Positions 1 to 6,145 of a DNA stretch of 17,867 bases are shown here, in pieces (positions within the stretch are counted from its first letter, which is position 1; each line of letters begins with the position of its first letter). A program made the position numbers and the translations under genes. The notes beneath the pieces are model-generated. The model was not told the origin of the DNA, ran no database searches, and was given only the letters and a program-made list of their open reading frames with translations. The stretch comes from Micavibrio sp. UBA1664 (GTDB taxonomy: Bacteria > Pseudomonadota > Alphaproteobacteria > Micavibrionales > UBA1664). The stretch covers positions 1-17,867 of the forward strand of contig DCKW01000086.1 of NCBI GenBank assembly GCA_002320485.1, in the 5' to 3' direction.

Positions 1-10
1 CTGTTATCAA

Positions 11-28
11 CAAGGTTTAAAAACCTTG
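11..28 (-). terminator. Perfect inverted repeat at the 3' end of the amidotransferase gene
   Basis: CAAGGTTT and AAACCTTG form a perfect 8-base inverted repeat around two bases, overlapping the stop codon of the minus-strand amidotransferase gene. It could end transcription of the coaE operon. In the minus-strand direction the downstream bases (TTGATAACAG) are not a clear T-tract, so a canonical intrinsic terminator is doubtful. Confidence 0.3.
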
Positions 29-733
29 CTCGTCCAGCCACTCATTCAAAAATTTTGCCGCCTGCAGACTCAATGTATCAATATTTTTCGCGGCAAGATC
101 CACCATTTCCTGCATTGTTTTGCCAACCTCGGCAATTTCATCCTTCCCGCCTGAGTACCATAGTTTCAATTTGTTTTGGGTAACTTCGGGGTGGCATTGC
201 ATGGCAAACACATAATGGCTGTAGGTGTAGGCCTGTTTTTTATACAAGTCTGAGGAAGCAAGCAAAACCGCGCCATCCGGCAAATCGAATGTGTCACCAT
301 GCCAATGCATCATTTCGGTTAAAGCCCCGTCTAAATGCCGGAAGGGTGTTTTTTTACCCTCTTCGTTTAAGATGATTTTTGACCAGCCGATTTCTTTGCC
401 TTGCGGGCCAGCATAAACATTGGCCCCCAGCGCACGGGCAATCATTTGTGCACCAAAACATATTCCCAATAACGGTTTTTCACATTCGATGCGGTCTTCA
501 ACAAATTTCTGTTCATGTAATATCCACGGATGGCGTTCTGTATCATAAACACTCATCGGACCGCCCAGAACGACCAATAAATCGGGGTCTTGGGCGAATA
601 ATCCCTGATAATCGACATTGCGCGAACAAAAATAGCGGACGTTGAAGCCGCGATTTTTCAAAACGGTTTCAAACGACCCTAAATCCTCATATCCGATATG
701 TTGTATGGCCCAGACTTCTCTAGAACTGTTCAT
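17..733 (-). CDS. Class I glutamine amidotransferase (GMP synthase N-domain-like)
   Basis: This 238-residue protein has the class I (triad) glutamine amidotransferase fold, which releases ammonia from glutamine. The oxyanion-side motif VVLGGPMSVYD lies at residues 54-64. The nucleophile elbow GICFGAQ carries Cys92, and MQCHPEV carries His181 and Glu183, so the Cys-His-Glu triad is intact. No synthase domain is attached, so this is a stand-alone amidotransferase of the COG0518 type; the acceptor substrate cannot be read from the sequence. A short tail of about 50 residues follows the triad. The ATG start lies inside the end of coaE (14-base overlap), which suggests translational coupling; only a weak purine-rich tract precedes it. 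It is the last gene of the leftward run. dnaQ, which often follows coaE in alphaproteobacteria, is absent here. Confidence 0.85.
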   Translation of the reverse strand: MNSSREVWAIQHIGYEDLGSFETVLKNRGFNVRYFCSRNVDYQGLFAQDPDLLVVLGGPMSVYDTERHPWILHEQKFVEDRIECEKPLLGICFGAQMIARALGANVYAGPQGKEIGWSKIILNEEGKKTPFRHLDGALTEMMHWHGDTFDLPDGAVLLASSDLYKKQAYTYSHYVFAMQCHPEVTQNKLKLWYSGGKDEIAEVGKTMQEMVDLAAKNIDTLSLQAAKFLNEWLDEQGF

Positions 734-1307
734 TCTTTTTTATTCTTTTTATCGCGTTTAGTGTGTGCCTGCGACCGCGTGCGGTTATAACCACATAATC
801 GCTCAAGGCTTTCTTACGATAATCATGCATTTGTGTTTTTGCAATGGCCTTGAATTTTGCCTCGGTCATATTCGGTCGTCTTAATACACGCCGTTTTTGT
901 ACCCAATGCGGTGCGGTAACGCACATGGTTGTATCGACATGCCTGTTCCTTCCCGTTTCGAATAAAAGAGGAATATCCAAAACACAAACAGGTTCGCGCC
1001 TGCGGCGGCATGCCTCGATAAATTTATGGGAGTTTTCACGCACCAGGGGATGCAGGATATCTTCGAGAATTTTGCGTTTAACGGGGTCATGAAAAATAAT
1101 TTGTCCTAATGATTTGCGTTCTATTGCCCCGTCGATAATACAAGATGGAAACGCTTCTTTTACAAGTGGAAACGCTTTTCCCTTTGGCTCTAACAAACGG
1201 TGAACGGCCGCATCGGCATCATGGACGGGAACACCCAATGATTGCCATTGCCGGGCCGCAACGGATTTTCCCATCCCGATAGAGCCTGTCAGGCCGATAA
1301 TTTTCAT
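720..1307 (-). CDS. coaE: Dephospho-CoA kinase
   Basis: CoaE phosphorylates the ribose 3'-OH of dephospho-CoA with ATP, the last step of coenzyme A synthesis in the cytosol. The 195-residue protein has the usual family length. Visible motifs in order are the P-loop GSIGMGKS (8-15), the DAD substrate motif (30-32), HPLVR (86-90), DIPLLFE (111-117), the arginine-rich lid RRVLRRPNMTEAKF (139-152), Gln159 and the DYVVI strand near 170-174. The start is ATG, nine bases after the stop of the preceding paralogue gene, and no clear Shine-Dalgarno is present, which fits an operon read from 3384 leftwards. Its 3' end overlaps the amidotransferase by 14 bases. coaE close to the origin is usual for alphaproteobacteria, but the genes commonly seen beside it (aroE, maf, a PPDK-regulator gene, dnaQ) are missing. 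Confidence 0.95.
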   Translation of the reverse strand: MKIIGLTGSIGMGKSVAARQWQSLGVPVHDADAAVHRLLEPKGKAFPLVKEAFPSCIIDGAIERKSLGQIIFHDPVKRKILEDILHPLVRENSHKFIEACRRRREPVCVLDIPLLFETGRNRHVDTTMCVTAPHWVQKRRVLRRPNMTEAKFKAIAKTQMHDYRKKALSDYVVITARGRRHTLNAIKRIKKNEQF

Positions 1308-1316
1308 GAATACAGT

Positions 1317-2159
1317 TTAATGGATTTGAATGTCTTCGGACACTATAAATCTTGCGGCCAGATCGCGGTCACTAAACACCAGACCCCCCACACGCACAGT
1401 ATTCATATCGGATAAAATTTGTGTAAAGTGAATATGGTTTATAGGGTCGCTAACCAAAGAATAATAAGGATTTTTAAGAATATCCTCCTGCAAATACCTG
1501 TCCAGATAAGACTGATCCTGTCCGGGAATAAATGTCAGGCACGTAATGGCATTTTTTTCAAGACGGCGACCTTCAAAACGGGCGTAATCGGCAATCATAC
1601 CATCAACAAGGTCCAAAGTATCATGATCGCAATCGTTGACGCGCTCATTATTTGAAAACCATTGGTTAAAGGCAACAGCCATCGCCTTGCTTTGGGCCTG
1701 TTCCAAATCCATTGATGCGGTCAGGTATTTTTCCAGCGATGATTCAAATGCGGTGGCGATATCAGTATGCTCACCGCACAATATATGCTTCCACAATGAT
1801 GTATCGCCGTCGATTTTGGATTCCCATGCGAATTTGATTTTTTGAACTGTCGTATCGGCAACACAAACACGACCGATTAAAATAATCGTTTGCGGGTCAT
1901 ATCTCTCAAGCATGCCTTCAAGCCATTCGACGTGACGCGTCATACGTAATGCCTCAACCAGATGTAAAATAATCTGCGGTCTGAAATAAGGGGATTTTAA
2001 TGCACAATCCGGCCTTAAACCGAAATTGTTAAGCATGATGATCGATCTTTCGATATCCAGATCATAACCGATGCCGTTCAAATCATTAAACTCAATATGC
2101 CAGTCATTGCCTAAATCATTCAATAATACATCATACAGACATGGCATGATATCCAGCAT
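1317..2159 (-). CDS. Unknown protein, paralogue of its upstream neighbour (degenerate DUF6782-like)
   Basis: This protein of about 280 residues is clearly related to the gene upstream of it. Shared blocks are FAWESKIDG (110-118) with a following LW, FNQWF (164-168) and DYA (191-193), matching FAWDMKLAG, LW, FEKWF and NYA in the partner. From memory, this layout resembles DUF6782, a family described as putative metallopeptidases. The place where a zinc-binding helix would be expected reads HLVEALRMTRH (66-76), which is not a clean HExxH, and the later EADA-type motif reads VADT (100-103). Activity is therefore unlikely if the assignment is right. I chose the ATG at 2159: it lies five bases past the upstream stop and is preceded by AGCAGGG. 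An upstream in-frame start at 2354 would overlap the neighbour by about 190 bases. No signal peptide or membrane segment is evident. Confidence 0.7.
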   Translation of the reverse strand: MLDIMPCLYDVLLNDLGNDWHIEFNDLNGIGYDLDIERSIIMLNNFGLRPDCALKSPYFRPQIILHLVEALRMTRHVEWLEGMLERYDPQTIILIGRVCVADTTVQKIKFAWESKIDGDTSLWKHILCGEHTDIATAFESSLEKYLTASMDLEQAQSKAMAVAFNQWFSNNERVNDCDHDTLDLVDGMIADYARFEGRRLEKNAITCLTFIPGQDQSYLDRYLQEDILKNPYYSLVSDPINHIHFTQILSDMNTVRVGGLVFSDRDLAARFIVSEDIQIH

Positions 2160-2163
2160 GGTT

Positions 2164-3384
2164 TTACCCTGCTCTGAAATGGTCGAGAACAAATAAAGTG
2201 GCCATTGTGCCGTTTTTCCCCTCGGCGCCTGTGGATTCGTGAATAATAGGCAACTCATGAATATTATTTTCTCCTGAATATGCGTCGGTATAACGCTCTG
2301 TAACATTATCACCGGATTGCAATTCCTGTTCCATTTGCGCCATCTTTCTTTCAAACGTTACAAACCACAAGAAGTTCGCGTTGGAACGGTCGCGGACCTC
2401 AGTATAAATACTGTCGGATGTTATGGCCGGAATTATAGCGGACAGGTAATTTTTTCCCTGTGGCCTATTGCCAAGGCGCGTAATAATATCTTTCGCAAGC
2501 AAACGGGATGTTTTCGCATTGTCAATTTCATGCATCGCATAGTTTGAAAGCATGATCTGTATAATATGTCTGTCGTAATTTTTACAACGGTCGGATAAAA
2601 ACCATTTTTCAAATGTGGCGCGGGCCGCCAAGCCGCTTTTTAACGAGCGGAAATCAGCCATGGCTTCAATGGCATACGCCGTGTAGAGGTCATAATCCGC
2701 CCCTGTCATGGCATTATTCCATAATTTTTCGTGTCCTGCCAATTTCATATCCCACGCAAAAGATACTGCTGTAATATCCAGATCGGCCGCAAACAGGCGA
2801 TTAATTAAAATTGTTTCTTCCGGTTGGAATGTAAGCGGATTAATCAATATACCCTGCTTGTAATTCCATGCCGTACGCAACGATTTTATCAATGCAATGG
2901 CGCCTGAAGCCTGGTCCAGTGAAGGGTTAAAAAATATTGTTTCCTTATCCTTATTATAAAAGGCGGTTTCAACCTGACGCGATGAGCGGAATTGAAGATC
3001 GTGGCGATCGGCAAAATCAAGATAGGCTGTAAATAACCCGCTATGTCCGGCAAAAACTTTAATTTCGGCAAATGTGGTTTCTCTATATTCTTTTTCGGAA
3101 ATGACTGTTTCAAAAACGTCTTCTGTTGTTTGAGTTTTTAGTTTTGACAGGCATTCAATGGCGCGATCATATGTTTTTAATTTTGTCTGCATTTCTTCAA
3201 GATCGGTTTCAGACATAAAATCGAATACCATGTCATCTTCTTGTGCGTCATCGGCATAAAACAGCGGCTGGTCTCCAACGGCATTGCATATGACCCTCTG
3301 CCCGCAATCCCCTGCATGACAGGATACGCGAACCGCCATCGGCCCTTTATATACAAAATCTAAACCCCAAACTGTCGTATTCAT
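2164..3384 (-). CDS. Unknown protein, first of two tandem paralogues (degenerate DUF6782-like)
   Basis: This protein of 406 residues has no confidently recognised function. Residues 1-35 hold a short segment with Cys22, Cys27 and Cys33, followed by an acidic stretch (45-65) and a probable helical region (60-110). The conserved core spans roughly 143-345 and aligns with the downstream protein: IKSLRTAW (166-173), LINRLFAADLD (193-203), FAWDMKLAG (209-217), FEKWF (258-262). Compared with what I recall of DUF6782 putative metallopeptidases, the core looks like a zinc-peptidase scaffold whose HExxH and acidic ligand motifs have decayed (IKSLR; AADL). This is inference. The ATG start has TTAGGGA about eight bases upstream. 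The last 60 residues are polar and lack a partner match. It heads the leftward run ending in the amidotransferase. Confidence 0.75.
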   Translation of the reverse strand: MNTTVWGLDFVYKGPMAVRVSCHAGDCGQRVICNAVGDQPLFYADDAQEDDMVFDFMSETDLEEMQTKLKTYDRAIECLSKLKTQTTEDVFETVISEKEYRETTFAEIKVFAGHSGLFTAYLDFADRHDLQFRSSRQVETAFYNKDKETIFFNPSLDQASGAIALIKSLRTAWNYKQGILINPLTFQPEETILINRLFAADLDITAVSFAWDMKLAGHEKLWNNAMTGADYDLYTAYAIEAMADFRSLKSGLAARATFEKWFLSDRCKNYDRHIIQIMLSNYAMHEIDNAKTSRLLAKDIITRLGNRPQGKNYLSAIIPAITSDSIYTEVRDRSNANFLWFVTFERKMAQMEQELQSGDNVTERYTDAYSGENNIHELPIIHESTGAEGKNGTMATLFVLDHFRAG

Positions 3385-3467
3385 CTTATTTCCCTAATCC
3401 GTTTAAGGATTTCCCTTTTCTTTTAGTCCTTTCAGTATGCCCAAAAGGTCTTAACAATTTGCTATTA

Positions 3468-3486
3468 AAATCCTAACAAATCCTAA
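3468..3486. repeat. Two AAATCCTAA copies spaced one helical turn apart
   Basis: AAATCCTAA occurs at 3468-3476 and again at 3478-3486, a 10-base period, in the AT-rich gap (3385-3528) upstream of the leftward paralogue operon. Repeats phased by one DNA turn can be a regulator-binding site. No protein can be named, and I see no convincing sigma-70 promoter in this gap. Confidence 0.35.
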
Positions 3487-3528
3487 ATATTTTTAATTTT
3501 TTCAAAAGGTTAATGATTTATGAATCGA

Positions 3529-4128
3529 TTATGGGAATGTTTTGACAGGTAAGTCATCGATGAGGACGCGGGAATCCCCGATTTCCATTTTTCCGTCAGG
3601 GGAAATAATAAATCGTATCTCCATGATAGAATGCCCGAATATGCAGCTTGAAATAACTTCATAGCCTGTATTTTTTTCTTTAATCAGGGGATAGGTCGCC
3701 AGCTCTTTTTGCAATGATTTGATGGAAACGGGGGCAAGATCTTCTTGCCATTGAATATCATCGACATGAAAAACCGGTTTTAATTTATTCCTACTGGGCC
3801 TGTAGTAATCGTAATAAAATTTAAGATAATCAATAACCGTATGCGAATTAATTATTACAGGAAGCCTTGAAAAATTGTTTTGTTCGTATGGATCACCGCT
3901 ATATTCCAAAGGGTAAAAACTATCTTCATATCGTAAGAAATCCATCTTGCGATAGGGCATGACCGTATAATCCTCGCAGGTGAGCCTTTGCCACCCAGGG
4001 GCGAACGATAAATCCTGCTTCAACACACGCGTTTTTTCCGTATCAAGACCGGTATCGGCCTGATCTGATAAAACTTGCAGAATTTTTCGGGCGTCTGTTT
4101 TCGATAATTCGATATAAGGAGAGGTCAT
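3529..4128 (-). CDS. Hypothetical protein beside the candidate origin
   Basis: This is an unrecognised soluble protein of about 199 residues. The open frame continues upstream to an ATG at 4344 (271 residues). That extension has poor start context and overlaps a stretch rich in DnaA-box-like sites, so I place the start at the ATG at 4128, giving MTSPYIELSKTDARKIL as the N-terminus. No good Shine-Dalgarno precedes it, so the start is uncertain. The middle is rich in aromatic and basic residues (FYYDYYRPSRNKLK), and the C-terminus looks beta-rich, ending GDSRVLIDDLPVKTFP. There is no signal peptide, membrane segment or catalytic motif I can name. The gene is read away from the origin and lies 145 bases upstream of the paralogue pair, so it may or may not share their transcript. 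Confidence 0.55.
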   Translation of the reverse strand: MTSPYIELSKTDARKILQVLSDQADTGLDTEKTRVLKQDLSFAPGWQRLTCEDYTVMPYRKMDFLRYEDSFYPLEYSGDPYEQNNFSRLPVIINSHTVIDYLKFYYDYYRPSRNKLKPVFHVDDIQWQEDLAPVSIKSLQKELATYPLIKEKNTGYEVISSCIFGHSIMEIRFIISPDGKMEIGDSRVLIDDLPVKTFP

Positions 4129-4169
4129 AAGCAAAGTATAAACGCCATGTATAAAATAACCAATATCCC

Positions 4170-4178
4170 TGTGTATAA
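4170..4178 (-). promoter_or_regulatory. DnaA box, perfect TTATACACA on the minus strand
   Basis: The plus strand reads TGTGTATAA, the exact reverse complement of TTATACACA, which fits the DnaA consensus TTATNCACA. It lies 41 bases upstream of the chosen start of the leftward hypothetical gene. Confidence 0.65.
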
Positions 4179-4219
4179 TTTTTGTATGTTCCTGAGAATG
4201 GAATCCAACCTTCCTGTAC

Positions 4220-4355
4220 GGGGGATAAAAATATATTTTTTCGGAACTGAAATGAAATGGAATCAGGATAAGTCGGCATCGGGGATAAATTAACGATTTG
4301 TTAATATTTAGCGACGCTCCTTGTGCGACTCCCGTTTTTACCATGGTGGGGATAA
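4220..4355 (-). repeat. Three GGGGATAA repeats (weak DnaA-box or W-box-like)
   Basis: GGGGATAA occurs at 4221-4228, 4281-4288 and 4348-4355, all in the same orientation. Read on the other strand these are TTATCCCC plus C, G or A. The last one, TTATCCCCA, differs from a DnaA consensus box by one base and contains TCCCCA, the weak-box motif known from the Caulobacter origin. By my reading the octamer occurs only once elsewhere in the window, inside holA near 15171. Confidence 0.6.
4290..4304. promoter_or_regulatory. CtrA-type binding site in the candidate origin
   Basis: TTAACGATTTGTTAA is an exact match to TTAA-N7-TTAA, the site bound by the alphaproteobacterial response regulator CtrA. It begins one base after a GGGGATAA copy. 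In Caulobacter, CtrA sites in the origin repress replication. In AT-rich DNA a single match can occur by chance; its position is the argument. Confidence 0.5.
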
Positions 4356-4371
4356 CACAGTCCTAACCTAA

Positions 4372-4389
4372 TTATACACAGGATTCACA
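4372..4389 (+). promoter_or_regulatory. DnaA box TTATACACA with an abutting weaker box
   Basis: TTATACACA at 4372-4380 is a perfect DnaA consensus box. It is followed without a gap by GGATTCACA (4381-4389), which matches TTATNCACA except at the first two bases. An AT-rich tract starts a few bases further on, towards hemE. Confidence 0.65.
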
Positions 4390-4461
4390 GGCCCTACATA
4401 TACTAAATCCTTTAAAATAAATTCTATTATTTTTTAATATGGGTGGTACAGTCCTTCCGAT

Positions 4462-5499
4462 ATGGAACAAAAATTTATTCAGACACTTCGCGGTGAAAAA
4501 AGCGATCATATACCTGTATGGCTTATGCGACAAGCAGGGCGCTATTTACCCGAATATAGGGAAATCAGGCAACAGGCGGGGGATTTTCTATCCCTGTGCT
4601 ATAACCCCGCGCTGGCCAGTGAGGTAACGCTACAGCCTTTACGCCGTTTCGATCTGGATGCCGCAATTATTTTTTCCGATATTCTGGTTGTACCACATGC
4701 CTTGGGACAAAAAGTTTGGTTTGTCGAAGGTGAGGGTCCGAGACTCGATCCCGTGCATAATCTTTTTGATTTGCCGCTATGGAATGAGGAAACATTTCTT
4801 AATCATCTGTCACCCGTTTTCGAAGCCTTGGACAAAACAAGGGAAGCCTTACCTGATGATAAATCACTGATTGGTTTTGCGGGCGCACCATGGACGCTTG
4901 CCTGTTACATGATTAACGGTCGCGGGTCGCGGGATTATCAAAATGTACGCGGATTTGCGATGCTTAACCCAAGTGCATTTAATGATCTGATTGATTTATT
5001 GGTAACCGCTATTTCCGCTTATCTGATCAAAAAAATAGAGGCAGGGGCCAATGCACTGCAAATTTTTGACAGTTGGTCCGGTGTATTAAGTGCGGAAGAA
5101 TTTAAACGATATAGTATTGACCCTGTTACAAAAATTGTGAAGGCGGTGAAGGCCGTTCATCCCGATATACCGATCATCGGCTTTCCACGCGGTGCGGGAT
5201 TGAATTATGAGGATTTTGTTAAACTAACAGGTATAGATTGTGTTTCATGCGATCAGGGTGTCCCCCTTACTTCCATGAAAAAAATGCAAGGCAAAATATG
5301 CGTACAGGGCAATCTTGATAATCTTCTTTTGCTCGAAGGCGGCGAGGCCATGACGCATCAGGCAGAAGTTATATGCAAGGCTTTACAAGATGGTCCTTTT
5401 ATTTTTAATTTGGGACATGGCGTTATCAAGGAAACCAATCCGGACTCCGTAACGTTATTGATTGAAACCATTCGTAAAATACAAAGGCAGGCAAATTAA
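4462..5499 (+). CDS. hemE: Uroporphyrinogen III decarboxylase
   Basis: HemE removes four carboxyl groups from uroporphyrinogen III to give coproporphyrinogen III in cytosolic haem synthesis. The 345-residue protein is full length for the family. The N-terminal signature PVWLMRQAGRYLPEYR (18-33) carries the substrate-binding arginines, and IIFSDILVVPHALG (69-82) carries the conserved catalytic aspartate. GFAGAPWTLACYM, FDSWSG, IGFPRGAG and FNLGHGVIKETNPD follow in the expected order. The ATG at 4462 matches the family N-terminus, but the Shine-Dalgarno is weak (only GGGTGG about 16 bases upstream). It is the first rightward gene next to the candidate origin and is followed after two bases by hemJ, so the two are almost certainly co-transcribed. 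Confidence 0.97.
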   Translation: MEQKFIQTLRGEKSDHIPVWLMRQAGRYLPEYREIRQQAGDFLSLCYNPALASEVTLQPLRRFDLDAAIIFSDILVVPHALGQKVWFVEGEGPRLDPVHNLFDLPLWNEETFLNHLSPVFEALDKTREALPDDKSLIGFAGAPWTLACYMINGRGSRDYQNVRGFAMLNPSAFNDLIDLLVTAISAYLIKKIEAGANALQIFDSWSGVLSAEEFKRYSIDPVTKIVKAVKAVHPDIPIIGFPRGAGLNYEDFVKLTGIDCVSCDQGVPLTSMKKMQGKICVQGNLDNLLLLEGGEAMTHQAEVICKALQDGPFIFNLGHGVIKETNPDSVTLLIETIRKIQRQAN

Positions 5500-5501
5500 C
5501 C

Positions 5502-5936
5502 ATGATTGAATATTATCTCTGGTTTAAGGCATTTCATATTATTTCCGTGATTTCATGGATGGCGGCAATGCTATATCTGCCACGGTTATTTGTCTATCAT
5601 GTAGAAACTGAAAAAGGTTCTGCACAATCGGAAACCTTTAAAATTATGGAGAAGAAATTGTTGCGTTATATTGCAACGCCGGCAATGCTGTCGACATGGT
5701 TTTTTGCGGTGATGATGTTGGTGGCCAATCCTGATTTATTGTCGCAAGGATGGTTTCATGCAAAATTATTGTTGGTTATTTTCCTATCCGGCTTTCATGG
5801 TATGTGTGCAGGATGGGTTAAAAAATTTGCAAAGGATATAAATACCAAACCACAAAAATTTTATCGTATCGTGAATGAGGTTCCCACCTTCCTATTAATC
5901 ATTGTCGTTATATTGGCAGTGGTTAAACCGTTTTAA
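5502..5936 (+). CDS. hemJ: Protoporphyrinogen oxidase HemJ
   Basis: HemJ is the membrane-bound enzyme that oxidises protoporphyrinogen IX to protoporphyrin IX in most alphaproteobacteria. The 144-residue protein has four membrane segments, at about 5-25, 54-75, 82-103 and 122-142. Family marks visible are FKAFHIISVISWMA with His12, LPRLFVYH with a second His, the cytosolic block MEKKLLRYIATPAM, WFHAKLLLVI with another His, and the C-terminus FYRIVNEVPTFLLIIVVI ending VVKPF. This ending separates HemJ from generic CopD-like proteins. It starts two bases after the hemE stop, which joins two haem steps in one transcript. Confidence 0.93.
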   Translation: MIEYYLWFKAFHIISVISWMAAMLYLPRLFVYHVETEKGSAQSETFKIMEKKLLRYIATPAMLSTWFFAVMMLVANPDLLSQGWFHAKLLLVIFLSGFHGMCAGWVKKFAKDINTKPQKFYRIVNEVPTFLLIIVVILAVVKPF

Positions 5937-5946
5937 AAATAAATGC

Positions 5947-5974
5947 TTGACAGATAAGCCAGTTTAAATATATA
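5947..5974 (+). promoter_or_regulatory. Sigma-70-type promoter for rho
   Basis: TTGACA (5947-5952) and TATATA (5969-5974) are 16 bases apart in the gap between hemJ and rho. A transcript starting near 5981 would carry a leader of about 165 bases before the rho ATG. rho is commonly autoregulated through its leader. No other good promoter is visible in the gap. Confidence 0.5.
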
Positions 5975-6069
5975 CCGCTTATATCCAATAAATTTTCGTG
6001 CATTACCAACAGGGATAATTTTTGCGGTCTGCGCATGAACAGGCCCGAATAAATTTCAAAAAAACAAAT

Positions 6070-6084
6070 TTAACAAATTTTTAA
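6070..6084. promoter_or_regulatory. TTAA-N7-TTAA motif in the rho leader
   Basis: TTAACAAATTTTTAA matches the CtrA site pattern exactly, but it lies in a very A/T-rich leader where chance matches are likely. It is downstream of the predicted promoter, about 60 bases before the rho ATG. Confidence 0.2.
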
Positions 6085-6145
6085 AATCACAAAAACAAAC
6101 CCGTTTTATCTATAAAAATATTTCCATAATAACAAGGGAACGCTT

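Larger units (their letters stand above)
4129..4461. other. oriC: Candidate chromosomal replication origin (oriC), hemE-proximal
   Basis: This 333-base non-coding stretch lies directly upstream of hemE, the position of the experimentally known Caulobacter origin and the inferred Rickettsia origin. It contains two perfect DnaA boxes in opposite orientation (TGTGTATAA at 4170-4178, TTATACACA at 4372-4380). A weaker GGATTCACA abuts the second box (4381-4389). Three GGGGATAA copies, equivalent to weak boxes, and TCAGGATAA (4263-4271) are also present. A CtrA-type TTAACGATTTGTTAA sits at 4290-4304. An AT-rich flank (about 4395-4440) could unwind. Genes on the left are read left and genes on the right are read right, with parAB and parS 4-10 kb away. 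The region also has to hold the hemE promoter, but I cannot place one with confidence. Confidence 0.7.

Noticed and set aside
11..28. Strong intrinsic terminator after the amidotransferase gene
   Set aside because: The inverted repeat is perfect, but its stem is AT-rich with a two-base loop and no T-tract follows, so it is kept only as a low-confidence feature.
379..645. Plus-strand open frame of 88 codons opposite the amidotransferase
   Set aside because: It lies wholly within a gene with an intact catalytic triad on the other strand and has no domain sense of its own.
2160..2354. Upstream start of the second paralogue at 2354
   Set aside because: It would overlap the first paralogue by about 190 bases in another frame. 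The ATG at 2159 has AGGG upstream and begins five bases after the neighbour's stop.
4129..4344. N-terminal extension of the hypothetical gene to an ATG at 4344
   Set aside because: The start context is poor and the stretch overlaps DnaA boxes, GGGGATAA repeats and a CtrA-type site, so a non-coding origin fits better. Not excluded.
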